Below the pieces are notes generated by a model, which worked only from the letters and a program-made list of their open reading frames with translations, made no database searches and was not told the origin of the DNA. From NCBI GenBank assembly GCA_044225555.1, contig JBGAIM010000002.1, positions 124,001 to 188,000 on the forward strand: a stretch of DNA of 64,000 nt. The letters run 5' to 3'. The translations under genes and the position numbers were made by a program. Below are positions 16,624-24,791 of the stretch, one piece after another; the first letter of the stretch is position 1, and every line of letters starts with the position of its first letter. This DNA is from JADLHS01 sp044225555. GTDB lineage: Bacteria > Verrucomicrobiota > Verrucomicrobiia > Limisphaerales > JADLHS01.

Positions 16624-18066
16624 TTATTTGGAATAGCGTTTCTGGAATTCGGCGCGTTCCTTGTCGCGTTGGGCTTTTTCCTCCGGACTCATCTTGTTGA
16701 TGTACCAGGAGTGGTTGCCGCCGTTGAGGGTTTCATCGAGCAGCTTCACCAGCTTCTCGGCGGCTTCCTTCTTCTTGGGGTCGCTCGATGCGGCGTTCCG
16801 ATCTACCAACTCCTGCAACTCGGGGATGTATTTGGAGTAAAAATGTTTCGCGACTTCGTAGGTGCCGTGCCAGTGCGTGATGTCCGGGCCCATCATCGAA
16901 ACGCCGTGGCGCGCGCGGCGGCCTTCGTGATGCCAGATTTCATACCAGGTGAAATCAATCGGGTTGCTGAACTGCACGGGACTGAGCAGCGGTTTGGCGG
17001 CTTGGTAAAGTGCAAGGCCGGGCTTGGCGAACTTGTCGTGATACAGGTCCAGCAGGCCGTCGTATTGCTGATAGAACGCATCGGTGAAGTTCTGGTTGTG
17101 GCAACTCGAGCAGACATCAACCATGTTCGTGCGGCGCGTCTGCCAGGGAACATCTTTAGTCGGCAAGCCCAGTTTGGCGTCGGCGATTTCCGGGCGGATG
17201 GAAATCTCGGGGCGGTTGTTCCAGGAGATGCGCAAGCCGACATCGTGCGTGACGCGTTGGTTCTTCGTCGCGCTCATGTGGCAGGTGGCGCAGGTCGGTG
17301 CGGCGGAGTAATCCTCGCCCACGATCCATTTCGCGCTGTTGAGGTTCATCTTGTCCACGTTCGCGCGATAAGCGATGCCGTGCTTGGATTCGTTGTAGAT
17401 TTCAATCTGCGGATGGTCTGGGCCCATGTGGCATTTGCCGCAAGTGTCGGGCGTGCGGGCTTGGGCGGCGGAAAAATCGTGGCGCGCATGGCAGGCGGCG
17501 CAGGAACCTTCGCTGCCGTCGGGGTTGATGCGGCCGATACCGGTGTTCGGCCAGGTGGCGGGGTCGGGCTTGTGATTCGGGCCGATCTTCACTTCCGTGC
17601 CGTGGCATTGCCAGCAACCGTTGACCGCCGCAGCGGAAACGCCCCCGGGAAACATCGCGGTCTTGAAACCTTTGTTGCCCTCGACGACTTCAGCGAGGAC
17701 GTTATCGAGTGAGCCGAGAATGCGTCCGGCCTTGGCGTGATGGGACGAATTGAACTCGGTGACTTCACCCTCGTGGCAGCGGCCGCAATCGCGCGGCGTC
17801 ACGATGGTTGAGATGATCTGGCCGTAATGCTCGAAGGCATCCACGTCGTTGGTGAGCGCCATGTGGCACTCGTAGCAGCCGACATTGCCGCGGTAGTGCT
17901 TGCTCGAACCCCATTGCTGGTAGATGGCGGTGCTCTCCTTCTTGTGGCATTCCGCGCAGGCTTTGCTTTGCGGCGACATTTCGGTGAGGGTGAAGCCGGC
18001 GTGGGCGAGAAGCGGCGCGAGCAACGCGCCGAGGATCAGCGTCAGATGTTTGGTCCAGGTTTTCAT
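16624..18066 (-). CDS. Octaheme cytochrome c of the hydroxylamine oxidoreductase family
   Basis: Periplasmic 480-residue protein with a signal peptide (about 1-23) and eight CxxCH sites, at Cys37, 64, 94, 151, 189, 209, 259 and 319. The C-terminal block WHHEGRRARHGVSMMGPD followed by THWHGTYEVAKHFY is characteristic of HAO-family enzymes. In this motif residue 396 is Ile where, as I recall, hydroxylamine-oxidising enzymes have the Tyr that crosslinks to heme P460; if so, it is more likely a reductase (nitrite or hydroxylamine to ammonium), as proposed for epsilon-HAO. Operon partners are a quinol dehydrogenase pair and a tetraheme cytochrome, which fits electron delivery from menaquinol. Confidence 0.88.
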   Translation of the reverse strand: MKTWTKHLTLILGALLAPLLAHAGFTLTEMSPQSKACAECHKKESTAIYQQWGSSKHYRGNVGCYECHMALTNDVDAFEHYGQIISTIVTPRDCGRCHEGEVTEFNSSHHAKAGRILGSLDNVLAEVVEGNKGFKTAMFPGGVSAAAVNGCWQCHGTEVKIGPNHKPDPATWPNTGIGRINPDGSEGSCAACHARHDFSAAQARTPDTCGKCHMGPDHPQIEIYNESKHGIAYRANVDKMNLNSAKWIVGEDYSAAPTCATCHMSATKNQRVTHDVGLRISWNNRPEISIRPEIADAKLGLPTKDVPWQTRRTNMVDVCSSCHNQNFTDAFYQQYDGLLDLYHDKFAKPGLALYQAAKPLLSPVQFSNPIDFTWYEIWHHEGRRARHGVSMMGPDITHWHGTYEVAKHFYSKYIPELQELVDRNAASSDPKKKEAAEKLVKLLDETLNGGNHSWYINKMSPEEKAQRDKERAEFQKRYSK

Positions 18067-18073
18067 AAAGGTT

Positions 18074-19306
18074 TCAAGCGGGTTTGGTTTCGGTGGAAAG
18101 TTCCGGGTTCGCGCGGAGCGAACCGTTCATGATCGGGATGGCGACGTGCAGCATCCACGTGAACATCAATGCGCCGGTCGCCCAGATGCCGAGGCACACG
18201 AGTGTTTCATTCAGCGTGGGCAGGTATTCGACGATCTGGCCAAGCGGCGTTGGCACGAAGCCGGGGATGATCAACCCCATGCCCTTTTCCGTCCAGATGC
18301 CAATGAAGCAGGTCACGCAGGCGACGTTCAGCCAACCAATGCGCCGACTCAACGGCGTGATGAGCAGCAGCAGACCAATGCAGTTGAGCGTGATCGCGGT
18401 CCAAATCCACGGCACGAGGCCGTTGTGTCCGTGCAGGCCGAAGAAAAGATATTGCGCCGAAGCGGCGTGCTGCGTCGGGTAGTAGAATTCGGTGAACAGC
18501 TCGCACGCGAGCAGGAACATGTTGATGATCATCGCCACGGTCATGATCATGCGCAGCGTGAAGATGGGTTGGTCGCCGATGAAATACTTCGTAGTGCGGC
18601 GGATGATTTGGAACGCAAGAATCATCAAGCCCGGCCCGGCCACGAACGCCGACGCGAGAAACCGCGACGGCACGAGCGGATGATGCCAGTAGCTGCGGCC
18701 TGCGAGACCGACGTAGAGAAACGCCGTGACCGTGTGAATGCTCACGGCCCACGCGATGGAGAGAAACACGAACGGGATGTAGAATTTCTTTGTCGGCTTG
18801 CGACCTTGGTAGCGGCAGTAGAGCAGATAGCCGGCAATGTGGAGGTTTAACAGCAGGTAACCGTTCAGCACAATGACGTCCCACGAAAGGATTGAGCCAG
18901 GGAAGTTGAAGATACCAAACGGCGGAATCATGTGATGGAAACGGTCGGGATGGCCAAGGTCCACCGTGACGAACAGTAGGCACATGACGATGACCGCGAT
19001 GGCGAGCAATTCGCCAAAGAGCACGACTTCATGCATGTACTCTTTTTTGTAGATGTAGGCCGGGATGACGAGCATTACCGCCGCCGCCGCGACCCCGACG
19101 AGGAAAGTAAAATTCGCGATGTATGCGCCCCAACTCACCTGGTTCGTCATGCCGGTGGTTTGCAGACCGTCCACAAACTGGCGACACCATGCGTGGAGAC
19201 CAATGAGGCAAAGCACCGTCAGGAACGACATCCACGCGTAATACTTCGCGCTGCCCTGAAACGAGAGCCGCCAGGCGCGGAAGAGGAATGTGAGGTAGTC
19301 TCTCAT
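18074..19306 (-). CDS. NrfD/PsrC-type membrane quinol dehydrogenase subunit
   Basis: 410-residue polytopic protein with about nine to ten membrane segments and NrfD-family features: FVTVDLGHPDRFHHMI, followed by ILSWDVIVLNGYLLLN and an extended periplasmic WHHPLVPSRFLASAFVAGPG loop. It would oxidise menaquinol and pass electrons to the Fe-S partner encoded upstream. The start ATG 19306 was chosen; a longer frame to 19354 reads into intergenic hairpin repeats. The octaheme gene follows after 7 bases. Confidence 0.88.
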   Translation of the reverse strand: MRDYLTFLFRAWRLSFQGSAKYYAWMSFLTVLCLIGLHAWCRQFVDGLQTTGMTNQVSWGAYIANFTFLVGVAAAAVMLVIPAYIYKKEYMHEVVLFGELLAIAVIVMCLLFVTVDLGHPDRFHHMIPPFGIFNFPGSILSWDVIVLNGYLLLNLHIAGYLLYCRYQGRKPTKKFYIPFVFLSIAWAVSIHTVTAFLYVGLAGRSYWHHPLVPSRFLASAFVAGPGLMILAFQIIRRTTKYFIGDQPIFTLRMIMTVAMIINMFLLACELFTEFYYPTQHAASAQYLFFGLHGHNGLVPWIWTAITLNCIGLLLLITPLSRRIGWLNVACVTCFIGIWTEKGMGLIIPGFVPTPLGQIVEYLPTLNETLVCLGIWATGALMFTWMLHVAIPIMNGSLRANPELSTETKPA

Positions 19307-19469
19307 GTCGTCGCGTAACGCAGACTGGCAGTCTGCAGTGTCGCGGATTGGCAATCCGCAGCTGTTGAAGCGGTCGAGTGCCCCACCGATTGCCAGTCGG
19401 CGGACACAGCAGATTTACAATCTGCGCTACAAATTCGCGCCGGTGCGGTGGGTTGGTCTTCGCTCCAGT
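19307..19469. repeat. Cluster of four 17-base hairpin repeats in an operon gap
   Basis: Between the Fe-S and NrfD genes lie short palindromes of one family, each a 7-base stem with a 3-base loop: GCAGACTGGCAGTCTGC (19320-19336), GCGGATTGGCAATCCGC (19343-19359), a weaker copy CCGATTGCCAGTCGG (19386-19400) and GCAGATTTACAATCTGC (19409-19425). The compensatory changes in the two arms show that the hairpin is conserved rather than the bases. They resemble REP-like elements that I associate with verrucomicrobial genomes, and would form stem-loops in the operon mRNA. Confidence 0.8.
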
Positions 19470-20444
19470 TCATTTGTCGAAGAAGTAGTAAAACCGCGGT
19501 TGCGTGCCGACGTCTTCCTTGAGGATGTAAACGCGCTTGTTGTTCAGGATGTAGTTAATCTCGCTGTTCGGATCGAGCAGGTTGCCGAAGACGCGTGCGC
19601 CAGTCGGACAAACTTCGAGGCACGCGGGATACTTTCCGGCGCGGGTGCGCTGGAGGCAGAAAGTGCATTTTTCAACGACGCCTTTGGGTCGGATACGATT
19701 GCTCAGGTAATCCTGGTTCGGATTGATCGCGTCCTTCGTGATCGTCGGCTTTTGGTAATTGAAGCGGCGCGCATCGTAGGGGCACGCGGCCATGCAATAA
19801 CGGCAGCCGATGCACCAGTTGTAATCCACGACCACCAAGCCGTCCTTCTCCTGCCATGTCGCTTGCACGGGGCAGACCTTCGTGCAGGGCGATTGCCGGC
19901 ACTGATGGCACTGCACCGGCATGTAATACTTGTCCTTCTGCGGCACAGTCGCGGGGTCGTAGTAAACTGTGGAAGTCTCGAGATTGATCGCACCCTTGTT
20001 CATCTCCAGCACGCGGATGTAGGACATCTCAATGTCATTGTCATCCGCACGCGACTGGTTGTTTTCCTTGAGGCAGGCGTGAGCGCATTTGCGGCAGCCG
20101 ATGCAACGCGTGAGGTTCAGCGCGTAGCCGAACTCCACGCCATCCAGCGGCTTGAGGTCGCGGATGGTTGGGCGCACGCCATATTCCTTCTGCGTCTTGG
20201 CTTCGAGATTCGCCATGATGCGCTTGAGGTCCTCGGGAGTCAGTTCGCGGTAATGTTTCTGGAGCAAATCATCCAGTGAGATCGCGCCGCTCTCCAGTTC
20301 GAGCAACGGCTTCAACGCCGCCATCAAACCCGCCACGCCGACCATCGAGGCTGCCGCGCCTTTCAGGAACGTCCGGCGATTCATCGGCTTGTAAACCTGC
20401 TCGATGGTCTTCGGACTGACTTCGTTTTGTGGATCGTGGCTCAT
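19470..20444 (-). CDS. Tat-exported 4x[4Fe-4S] ferredoxin-like subunit
   Basis: 324-residue NrfC/HybA/DmsB-type electron-transfer protein. A twin-arginine signal (NRRTFLKGAAASMVGVAG, about residues 22-39) sends it to the periplasmic side. Sixteen cysteines form four cluster-binding sets, including CIGCRKCAHAC, CHQCRQSPCTKVC, CIGCRYCMAACPY and CTFCLQR with CLEVC. It pairs with the NrfD subunit encoded downstream to carry electrons from the quinol pool to the multiheme cytochromes. The start lies 4 bases after the tetraheme gene stop. Confidence 0.92.
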   Translation of the reverse strand: MSHDPQNEVSPKTIEQVYKPMNRRTFLKGAAASMVGVAGLMAALKPLLELESGAISLDDLLQKHYRELTPEDLKRIMANLEAKTQKEYGVRPTIRDLKPLDGVEFGYALNLTRCIGCRKCAHACLKENNQSRADDNDIEMSYIRVLEMNKGAINLETSTVYYDPATVPQKDKYYMPVQCHQCRQSPCTKVCPVQATWQEKDGLVVVDYNWCIGCRYCMAACPYDARRFNYQKPTITKDAINPNQDYLSNRIRPKGVVEKCTFCLQRTRAGKYPACLEVCPTGARVFGNLLDPNSEINYILNNKRVYILKEDVGTQPRFYYFFDK

Positions 20445-20448
20445 CGTG

Positions 20449-21168
20449 TCAGTGGTGCGCGGCGGTTTCGGTTTTGGTTTCCGCCGGTGGATTGGCCGCG
20501 CGGGCCGGGTACTTCAGCGGCGCGAGCGGTTTCATTTCCTTGAACTTGGGGCTGTGCGGGTCGTGACATTGAATGCAACGCAGTTTGGTCTTGTCACCGA
20601 GGTCGGCTTTCCAAAAGCCGTTCTCGCGCCCATGCACGCCCGCCTGCCAGTCGCGATAGATTGTCCCGTGGCATTTCGCGCAGAGCTTCACCACGTCCGC
20701 CTGGGCAATCTCCGAGCCATCGTAGTCCACGAAGGCGTTGCGATTCGTGGGATGATGGCAGTTCAGGCAAAAACGATTCTCGCCGTGCTGAAGGTTGATG
20801 TCCTTGTGCTCGTTGAAGGGCCGGTTGTCGTAATGCCAGCGTGCCGGAAAGAGCTTGTGACACTCCATGCAGTTGTAAGTCCAGCCGGCCTTGACGAGAT
20901 CAAGTCCCTTCGTCGCGCGCGGTGGGGTTTTGTCCAGATGAGAGTCCGACGGCAGACCGATGACAGGTTGCTGCGCCGGCGGGCGAACCACGACGGGCAG
21001 CTGGGGCAGGGCAGGGTCGGTAGCTGCCGTGCTGGGATTGGCGTTCGTCCCGCGAGAAACCGTTTCGCCCGCGCCCATGGCCCGCCACAGCAGACCCACG
21101 GTGGCAACACCCAGCATCAGCAACGCGATGTGCCTGGCTCGTCGACCAAATGCAATGACTGATCTCAT
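20449..21168 (-). CDS. Membrane-anchored tetraheme cytochrome c
   Basis: 239 residues with an N-terminal hydrophobic anchor or signal (about 13-31) and four CxxCH hemes: CMECH, CLNCH, CAKCH and CIQCH. The region between anchor and first heme is Pro-rich and flexible. It is the first gene of the respiratory operon and probably relays electrons between the Fe-S/NrfD quinol dehydrogenase and the octaheme enzyme. A TTGAC-N4-GTCAA box lies about 57 bases upstream of the start. Confidence 0.9.
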   Translation of the reverse strand: MRSVIAFGRRARHIALLMLGVATVGLLWRAMGAGETVSRGTNANPSTAATDPALPQLPVVVRPPAQQPVIGLPSDSHLDKTPPRATKGLDLVKAGWTYNCMECHKLFPARWHYDNRPFNEHKDINLQHGENRFCLNCHHPTNRNAFVDYDGSEIAQADVVKLCAKCHGTIYRDWQAGVHGRENGFWKADLGDKTKLRCIQCHDPHSPKFKEMKPLAPLKYPARAANPPAETKTETAAHH

Positions 21169-21224
21169 CCCGTGTTGTTCCCTTGCGACCCCCGCAGCCT
21201 AGACGCTGACCGCCCGTCCGGGAT

Positions 21225-21238
21225 TTGACTCAGGTCAA
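21225..21238 (-). promoter_or_regulatory. FNR/DNR-type box upstream of the cytochrome operon
   Basis: TTGACTCAGGTCAA, a TTGAC-N4-GTCAA palindrome of the kind bound by Crp/Fnr regulators. Its centre is about 63 bases before the tetraheme start codon. If it sits at -41.5, a TCTAGG sequence falls near the -10 position. A near-identical box precedes the DUF2249-Crp unit, and the regulator gene is adjacent. Confidence 0.75.
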
Positions 21239-21419
21239 AGGAATGTCAATTCCTCGCCGCTGTGGAAACGGGATGGATATCAAGGAGTGTTTGGCCAGAT
21301 CCTTCAGCGGCAGAAGTCGCAGGGCGTGGGCTCAATCACCCGAACGCGGAGAGCGAGGCATCCGCGCCGGGATCAGCAGTACTTCACGGGCGGACAGAAT
21401 CATCCGCGTCCGGGGAAAG

Positions 21420-22139
21420 TTACTCGCCAAGATTGGTTCTCAGGAGGGTGTGGAGCTTGACCGGGGAGAGAATCACGACGGTTTTGCCTTTGACGGAGAT
21501 GAGCTTTTGCTCGCGGAATTTGGCGAGCGTGCGCGAAAAAGTTTCGCTCACGGTACCGAGTTCCGCGGCGAGCACGCGTTTGGTCATGGTGAGTTCAACG
21601 CGCGCCGGTTTCTCGGAATTCGGGTCCGGGCAACGTTTGACCAGCCAATTGGCGAGACGCGTTTCCACGTCCTTGAGGGTGAGGTCTTCGAGTTGGCCGA
21701 CGAGCACGCGCAGATGGCTGCTCATTGAACCCAACATGCGCAACGCCAGTTCCGGCTGCCGCTTGAGCAGGGTCAGGATGCCGGTCTTCTGCACGAGCAG
21801 CACCTGGGTCGGTTCCAGCGCCCGCGCGTCGGCGGGATAACCGCGTTCGGTGGCGAGCGCCACTTCGGCGAACGATTCACCGGTGCGGAAGACGTGGATG
21901 ATCTGTTCCTTGCCGGTGGCGTTGACGCGGTGAACATTTACGGCGCCGCGTTGGACGACATAAAAGCCGTGGGCGGGATCGCCTTCGTGGAAGAGGTATT
22001 CGCCCTTGTCGAGCGATTTGACGGCGGTAACCGCGGCGATCTGTTCCAGATCCGGTTGCGGCAGGCCGGTGAACAACTGGCAACTCCGCAAGGTATTGGT
22101 GATGGCAGTGGTTTTGAACTGGGCCAACGAATTGGTCAT
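21420..22139 (-). CDS. Crp/Fnr-family transcriptional regulator
   Basis: 239 residues: an N-terminal cyclic-nucleotide-like beta-roll (GEYLFHEGDPAHGFYVVQRGAV, FAEVALATERGYPADARAL), a dimerisation helix and a C-terminal winged helix with TMTKRVLAAELGTVSETFSRTLAKF. The recognition helix has the E..SR pattern of FNR-type proteins that read TTGA half-sites. There is no N-terminal cluster of cysteines, so it should not hold an FNR [4Fe-4S] centre; a DNR/NNR-like or ligand-independent sensor is more likely. The two TTGAC-N4-GTCAA boxes nearby are its probable targets, including one ahead of its own operon. Confidence 0.88.
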   Translation of the reverse strand: MTNSLAQFKTTAITNTLRSCQLFTGLPQPDLEQIAAVTAVKSLDKGEYLFHEGDPAHGFYVVQRGAVNVHRVNATGKEQIIHVFRTGESFAEVALATERGYPADARALEPTQVLLVQKTGILTLLKRQPELALRMLGSMSSHLRVLVGQLEDLTLKDVETRLANWLVKRCPDPNSEKPARVELTMTKRVLAAELGTVSETFSRTLAKFREQKLISVKGKTVVILSPVKLHTLLRTNLGE

Positions 22140-22149
22140 GGCCCGTTAG

Positions 22150-22392
22150 TTATGCCAACTCGCGCCAAAAGTAAACCAGCCAGTCGGCGCCCTGGCCCCG
22201 CTCCACCTTCGAGGCGAACCCTTCGCTGGCCAGTCGTTCGACCAGGGGTGAGGGCAGGAAAGGTGCGATCACAATCAAGCCCTCGCCCGCGGGGAGGGCC
22301 GTGACGCGCGCGAAGATTTCCGGGAACGGCTCAATGCCCTGACGAAGCAGGCCGCGTACATCGAAGCGTTTGAATTTTGTAAGCGGAGGCAT
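22150..22392 (-). CDS. DUF2249-domain small protein
   Basis: 80-residue protein with the DUF2249/TusA-like pattern: FDVRGLLRQGIEPFPEIFARVTALPAGEGLIVIAPFLPSPL then GFASKVERG and DWLVYFW. Family members are often found with nitric oxide and nitrogen-oxide metabolism genes; the biochemical role is not established. It is the first gene of the unit with the Crp/Fnr gene, 10 bases apart, and has an FNR-like box 54 bases upstream. No ribosome binding site is visible before the ATG. Confidence 0.75.
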   Translation of the reverse strand: MPPLTKFKRFDVRGLLRQGIEPFPEIFARVTALPAGEGLIVIAPFLPSPLVERLASEGFASKVERGQGADWLVYFWRELA

Positions 22393-22445
22393 GGCGCATT
22401 ATTTCAGTATCCGGGTCAAGGTCGCCAGAGATTTACGGAGCCGCA

Positions 22446-22459
22446 TTGACCCAAGTCAA
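22446..22459 (-). promoter_or_regulatory. FNR/DNR-type box upstream of the DUF2249-Crp unit
   Basis: TTGACCCAAGTCAA, sharing the TTGAC-N4-GTCAA form with the box at 21225-21238. If the site works from -61.5, an AATAAT -10-like hexamer lies about 6 bases before the ATG and transcription would begin close to the start codon, agreeing with the missing ribosome binding site. Confidence 0.7.
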
Positions 22460-22564
22460 CCCATAGCGACGGGGATGCGCGAGACCGGGCAGCGCGCCGT
22501 TGCGGTTTGGGGTCCGGCTTAGTTTTGACTTTTGTGGGTGGACGCGCTCGGCCAGACTAGGTAC

Positions 22565-23797
22565 GTGGAAGTTCCGGCCATTATTGCTGGCGTGCTGGTC
22601 CTGGTTTGCGCCGGGGCGAGTTTCTTCTTTGCGCTGGCGGAGACGGCGCTTTTTTCCCTGAGTAAATGGCAGGTGCGGCAGCTTGCCGCGCGGAATGAAC
22701 GCACTGGTTCCCTGGCGGCCCGGCTGCTGGCCGAACCGCAGGATTTGCTGGCCACGATGGTGTTGGGAAACACGTTTGCCAATGCCGGCATGCTGGCGGT
22801 CGGACTTTGGATGGCCTTGGGAGGGCGCTGGCCGCTGGTCTGGACGGTGGTCGGGGTGTTTTTAATCACCTTGTTCATTGGCGAAGTGTTGCCAAAGACG
22901 TTCGCCGTGCGGCGGCCGGAAGTGTGGTCGCTGCGGGTGGCGCGCCCGCTGGCGTGGTTGCACCGGGTGGCGCGCCCGCTGCATCAACTGGCGCAGCGGC
23001 TCAATCGCGCGCTGCTGGCCGCGCTCATTCCCGCGTCCATCAAGCCGCAAGTGATGTTGACGGATGCGGATTACCGGGAACTGGTCGAGTTTGCCTTTCA
23101 GCAAGGCAATCTCGCGCAATCCGCCCGCGACATCATTTTGCAGATCGTCAACCTCGACCGCCGCACGGTAAGGGACGTCATGCGACCGCGCGGTCAAATG
23201 GCGGCAATTCCCGACGATCTCAGCATGGAGGAAATGACAATTGCCGCGCGCAAGTCACGTCATCGCCGCCTGCCGATGTACGATGAAACGCCGGACACCA
23301 TCGTGGGCATCTTGAAAACGCGCGCGTTGTTGCTTGATCCCAACGTGGACCTGGCCGATGCCATTGAGTTCCCTTCGTTTGTGCCCGAGACGATGAACCT
23401 GTTGCAGTTGTTCAAGAGTTTGCAGCGGCAACAGCGGGGCATGGCGATCGTGCTGGATGAATTCGGCGGGGTCGCCGGCTTGGTCACGATGGAGGACATC
23501 CTCGCGGAACTGGTTGGCAAGTTTCATCGTCAGCTCGAGACCGATGGCTTCGTGATGGAGAAACTCGAGGCCGGCCGCTGGCGCGTGAGCGGTACGATGC
23601 GGCTGGATGATTTCCGGCGTGAGTATCCGGAGTTGGGAGATGTGCCCAGTGTGGAAACCATGGGCGGCGTGCTGCTGAAGTGCCTCGATGTAGTGCCGGC
23701 GGCGGGCGAGTCCGCGACGTTTCGCGGGTTGAAACTCACCGCGCATGTTGTGGATGAGCGGCGGGTCAAGGAGCTGTTGGTGGAGCAGGTAAAATGA
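22565..23797 (+). CDS. CNNM/CorC-type membrane protein with CBS domains (first of three)
   Basis: 410 residues from GTG 22565; GTG 22538 and TTG 22532 are alternative starts and no ATG is available. An N-terminal DUF21/CNNM membrane domain (about 1-160, with LAETALFSLSKWQVRQLA and GEVLPKTFAVRRPEVW) precedes a CBS pair (TVRDVMRPRGQMAAIPDD, VLDEFGGVAGLVTMEDILAELVG) and a C-terminal CorC_HlyC domain. Family members are linked to Mg2+ or Na+ efflux and are often labelled hemolysin. The next paralog starts 4 bases downstream. Confidence 0.88.
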   Translation: MEVPAIIAGVLVLVCAGASFFFALAETALFSLSKWQVRQLAARNERTGSLAARLLAEPQDLLATMVLGNTFANAGMLAVGLWMALGGRWPLVWTVVGVFLITLFIGEVLPKTFAVRRPEVWSLRVARPLAWLHRVARPLHQLAQRLNRALLAALIPASIKPQVMLTDADYRELVEFAFQQGNLAQSARDIILQIVNLDRRTVRDVMRPRGQMAAIPDDLSMEEMTIAARKSRHRRLPMYDETPDTIVGILKTRALLLDPNVDLADAIEFPSFVPETMNLLQLFKSLQRQQRGMAIVLDEFGGVAGLVTMEDILAELVGKFHRQLETDGFVMEKLEAGRWRVSGTMRLDDFRREYPELGDVPSVETMGGVLLKCLDVVPAAGESATFRGLKLTAHVVDERRVKELLVEQVK

Positions 23798-23801
23798 AAA
23801 C

Positions 23802-24791
23802 ATGACCGGAGCAACCCTCAACTGGATTTTGATTCCGCTGTGCCTGTTGCTGTCGTTCTGGCTTTCGGGCATGGAGGCGGGGGTGTTTGCGTTGAGCCGG
23901 CTGCGCATCCGGCAGCAGATGCGCGCGGGCCGTTCCTCGGCGCGGGTGCTGCATCAATTTTTGGAGAATCCCGAAAACTTTCTCTGGACGATCATCGTCG
24001 GGAACACCCTCGTGAACTTTGTAGCCCTGGGCTGGTTTTTTGCCACGGTGTATGGACGCATTCCGCTGCGGTCAGGCTGGTTTGTGCTCTGGTTTAGCAT
24101 TGCCGTGCTGGTGTTCTACACGTTTTTCGATCTGCTGCCGAAGATGCTGTTCCGGACGTATCCGAACCGGCTGTGCCTGGCGCTGGCACAACCCTTCCGC
24201 GTGTTGCACATCGGGCTGCGGCCGTTGGTGGCCGTGGTGGAATGGTGCGCGCGGATGCTGTTGCGGTGGACCGGCGGCAAACGCTTTTCCGGTCACTTGT
24301 TCGGCAACCGCGAGGAATTGCGGATGGCGACCCAGGAATCCGAGCAGGTGTTCAGCACGGAGGAACGGGCGATGATCAATCGCGTGCTCGACCTGGAGAA
24401 TATCACCGTCCGGCAGATTGCGAAGCCGCTGGTCGAAGCGATCACCATCTCCGGCGAGGCTTCGGTGGAAGCGGCGTTGAAACAATTTCGCGAGAGCGGG
24501 CTGACGCGGCTGCCGGTCTGGCAGCACCGCGGCGGCGCCCGGCGCATTGCGGGGCTCGTGAGTGCGGAGAGCCTGATGTTTGGCACGTTGCCGGAACCCG
24601 CGCGTCAGGTGTCCGACCTGATTGTTCCGGCGCTGTTTCTGGAGGAGGATTTGCGGCTCGACGTGGCGCTGGAACGATTGCAGCGCGGTGGCCAACGGCT
24701 GGCGGTGGTGCTGGGGCGCGATGGGCAGGAGGTCGGCGTTGTGAGTCTCGCGGATATTCTGAAGACCATCTTTGGGGAGGTGAAGTTGTAA
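23802..24791 (+). CDS. CNNM/CorC-type membrane protein, short form (second of three)
   Basis: 329 residues. The CNNM membrane domain (about 1-150, with SGMEAGVFALSRLRIRQQM, VGNTLVNFVALGW and LLPKMLFRTYPNRL) is followed by a degenerate CBS pair (NITVRQIAKPLVEAITISG, VVLGRDGQEVGVVSLADILKTIFGE). It ends right after the second CBS domain and lacks the CorC_HlyC C-terminal domain found in both neighbours, so it may be a regulatory or heteromeric partner. Its TAA stop shares one base with the next ATG (TAATG at 24789-24793). Confidence 0.85.
   Translation: MTGATLNWILIPLCLLLSFWLSGMEAGVFALSRLRIRQQMRAGRSSARVLHQFLENPENFLWTIIVGNTLVNFVALGWFFATVYGRIPLRSGWFVLWFSIAVLVFYTFFDLLPKMLFRTYPNRLCLALAQPFRVLHIGLRPLVAVVEWCARMLLRWTGGKRFSGHLFGNREELRMATQESEQVFSTEERAMINRVLDLENITVRQIAKPLVEAITISGEASVEAALKQFRESGLTRLPVWQHRGGARRIAGLVSAESLMFGTLPEPARQVSDLIVPALFLEEDLRLDVALERLQRGGQRLAVVLGRDGQEVGVVSLADILKTIFGEVKL

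Noticed and set aside
21420..22139. Fe-S oxygen sensor FNR
   Set aside because: The N-terminal cysteine cluster needed for a [4Fe-4S] centre is absent, so only the wider Crp/Fnr family is claimed.
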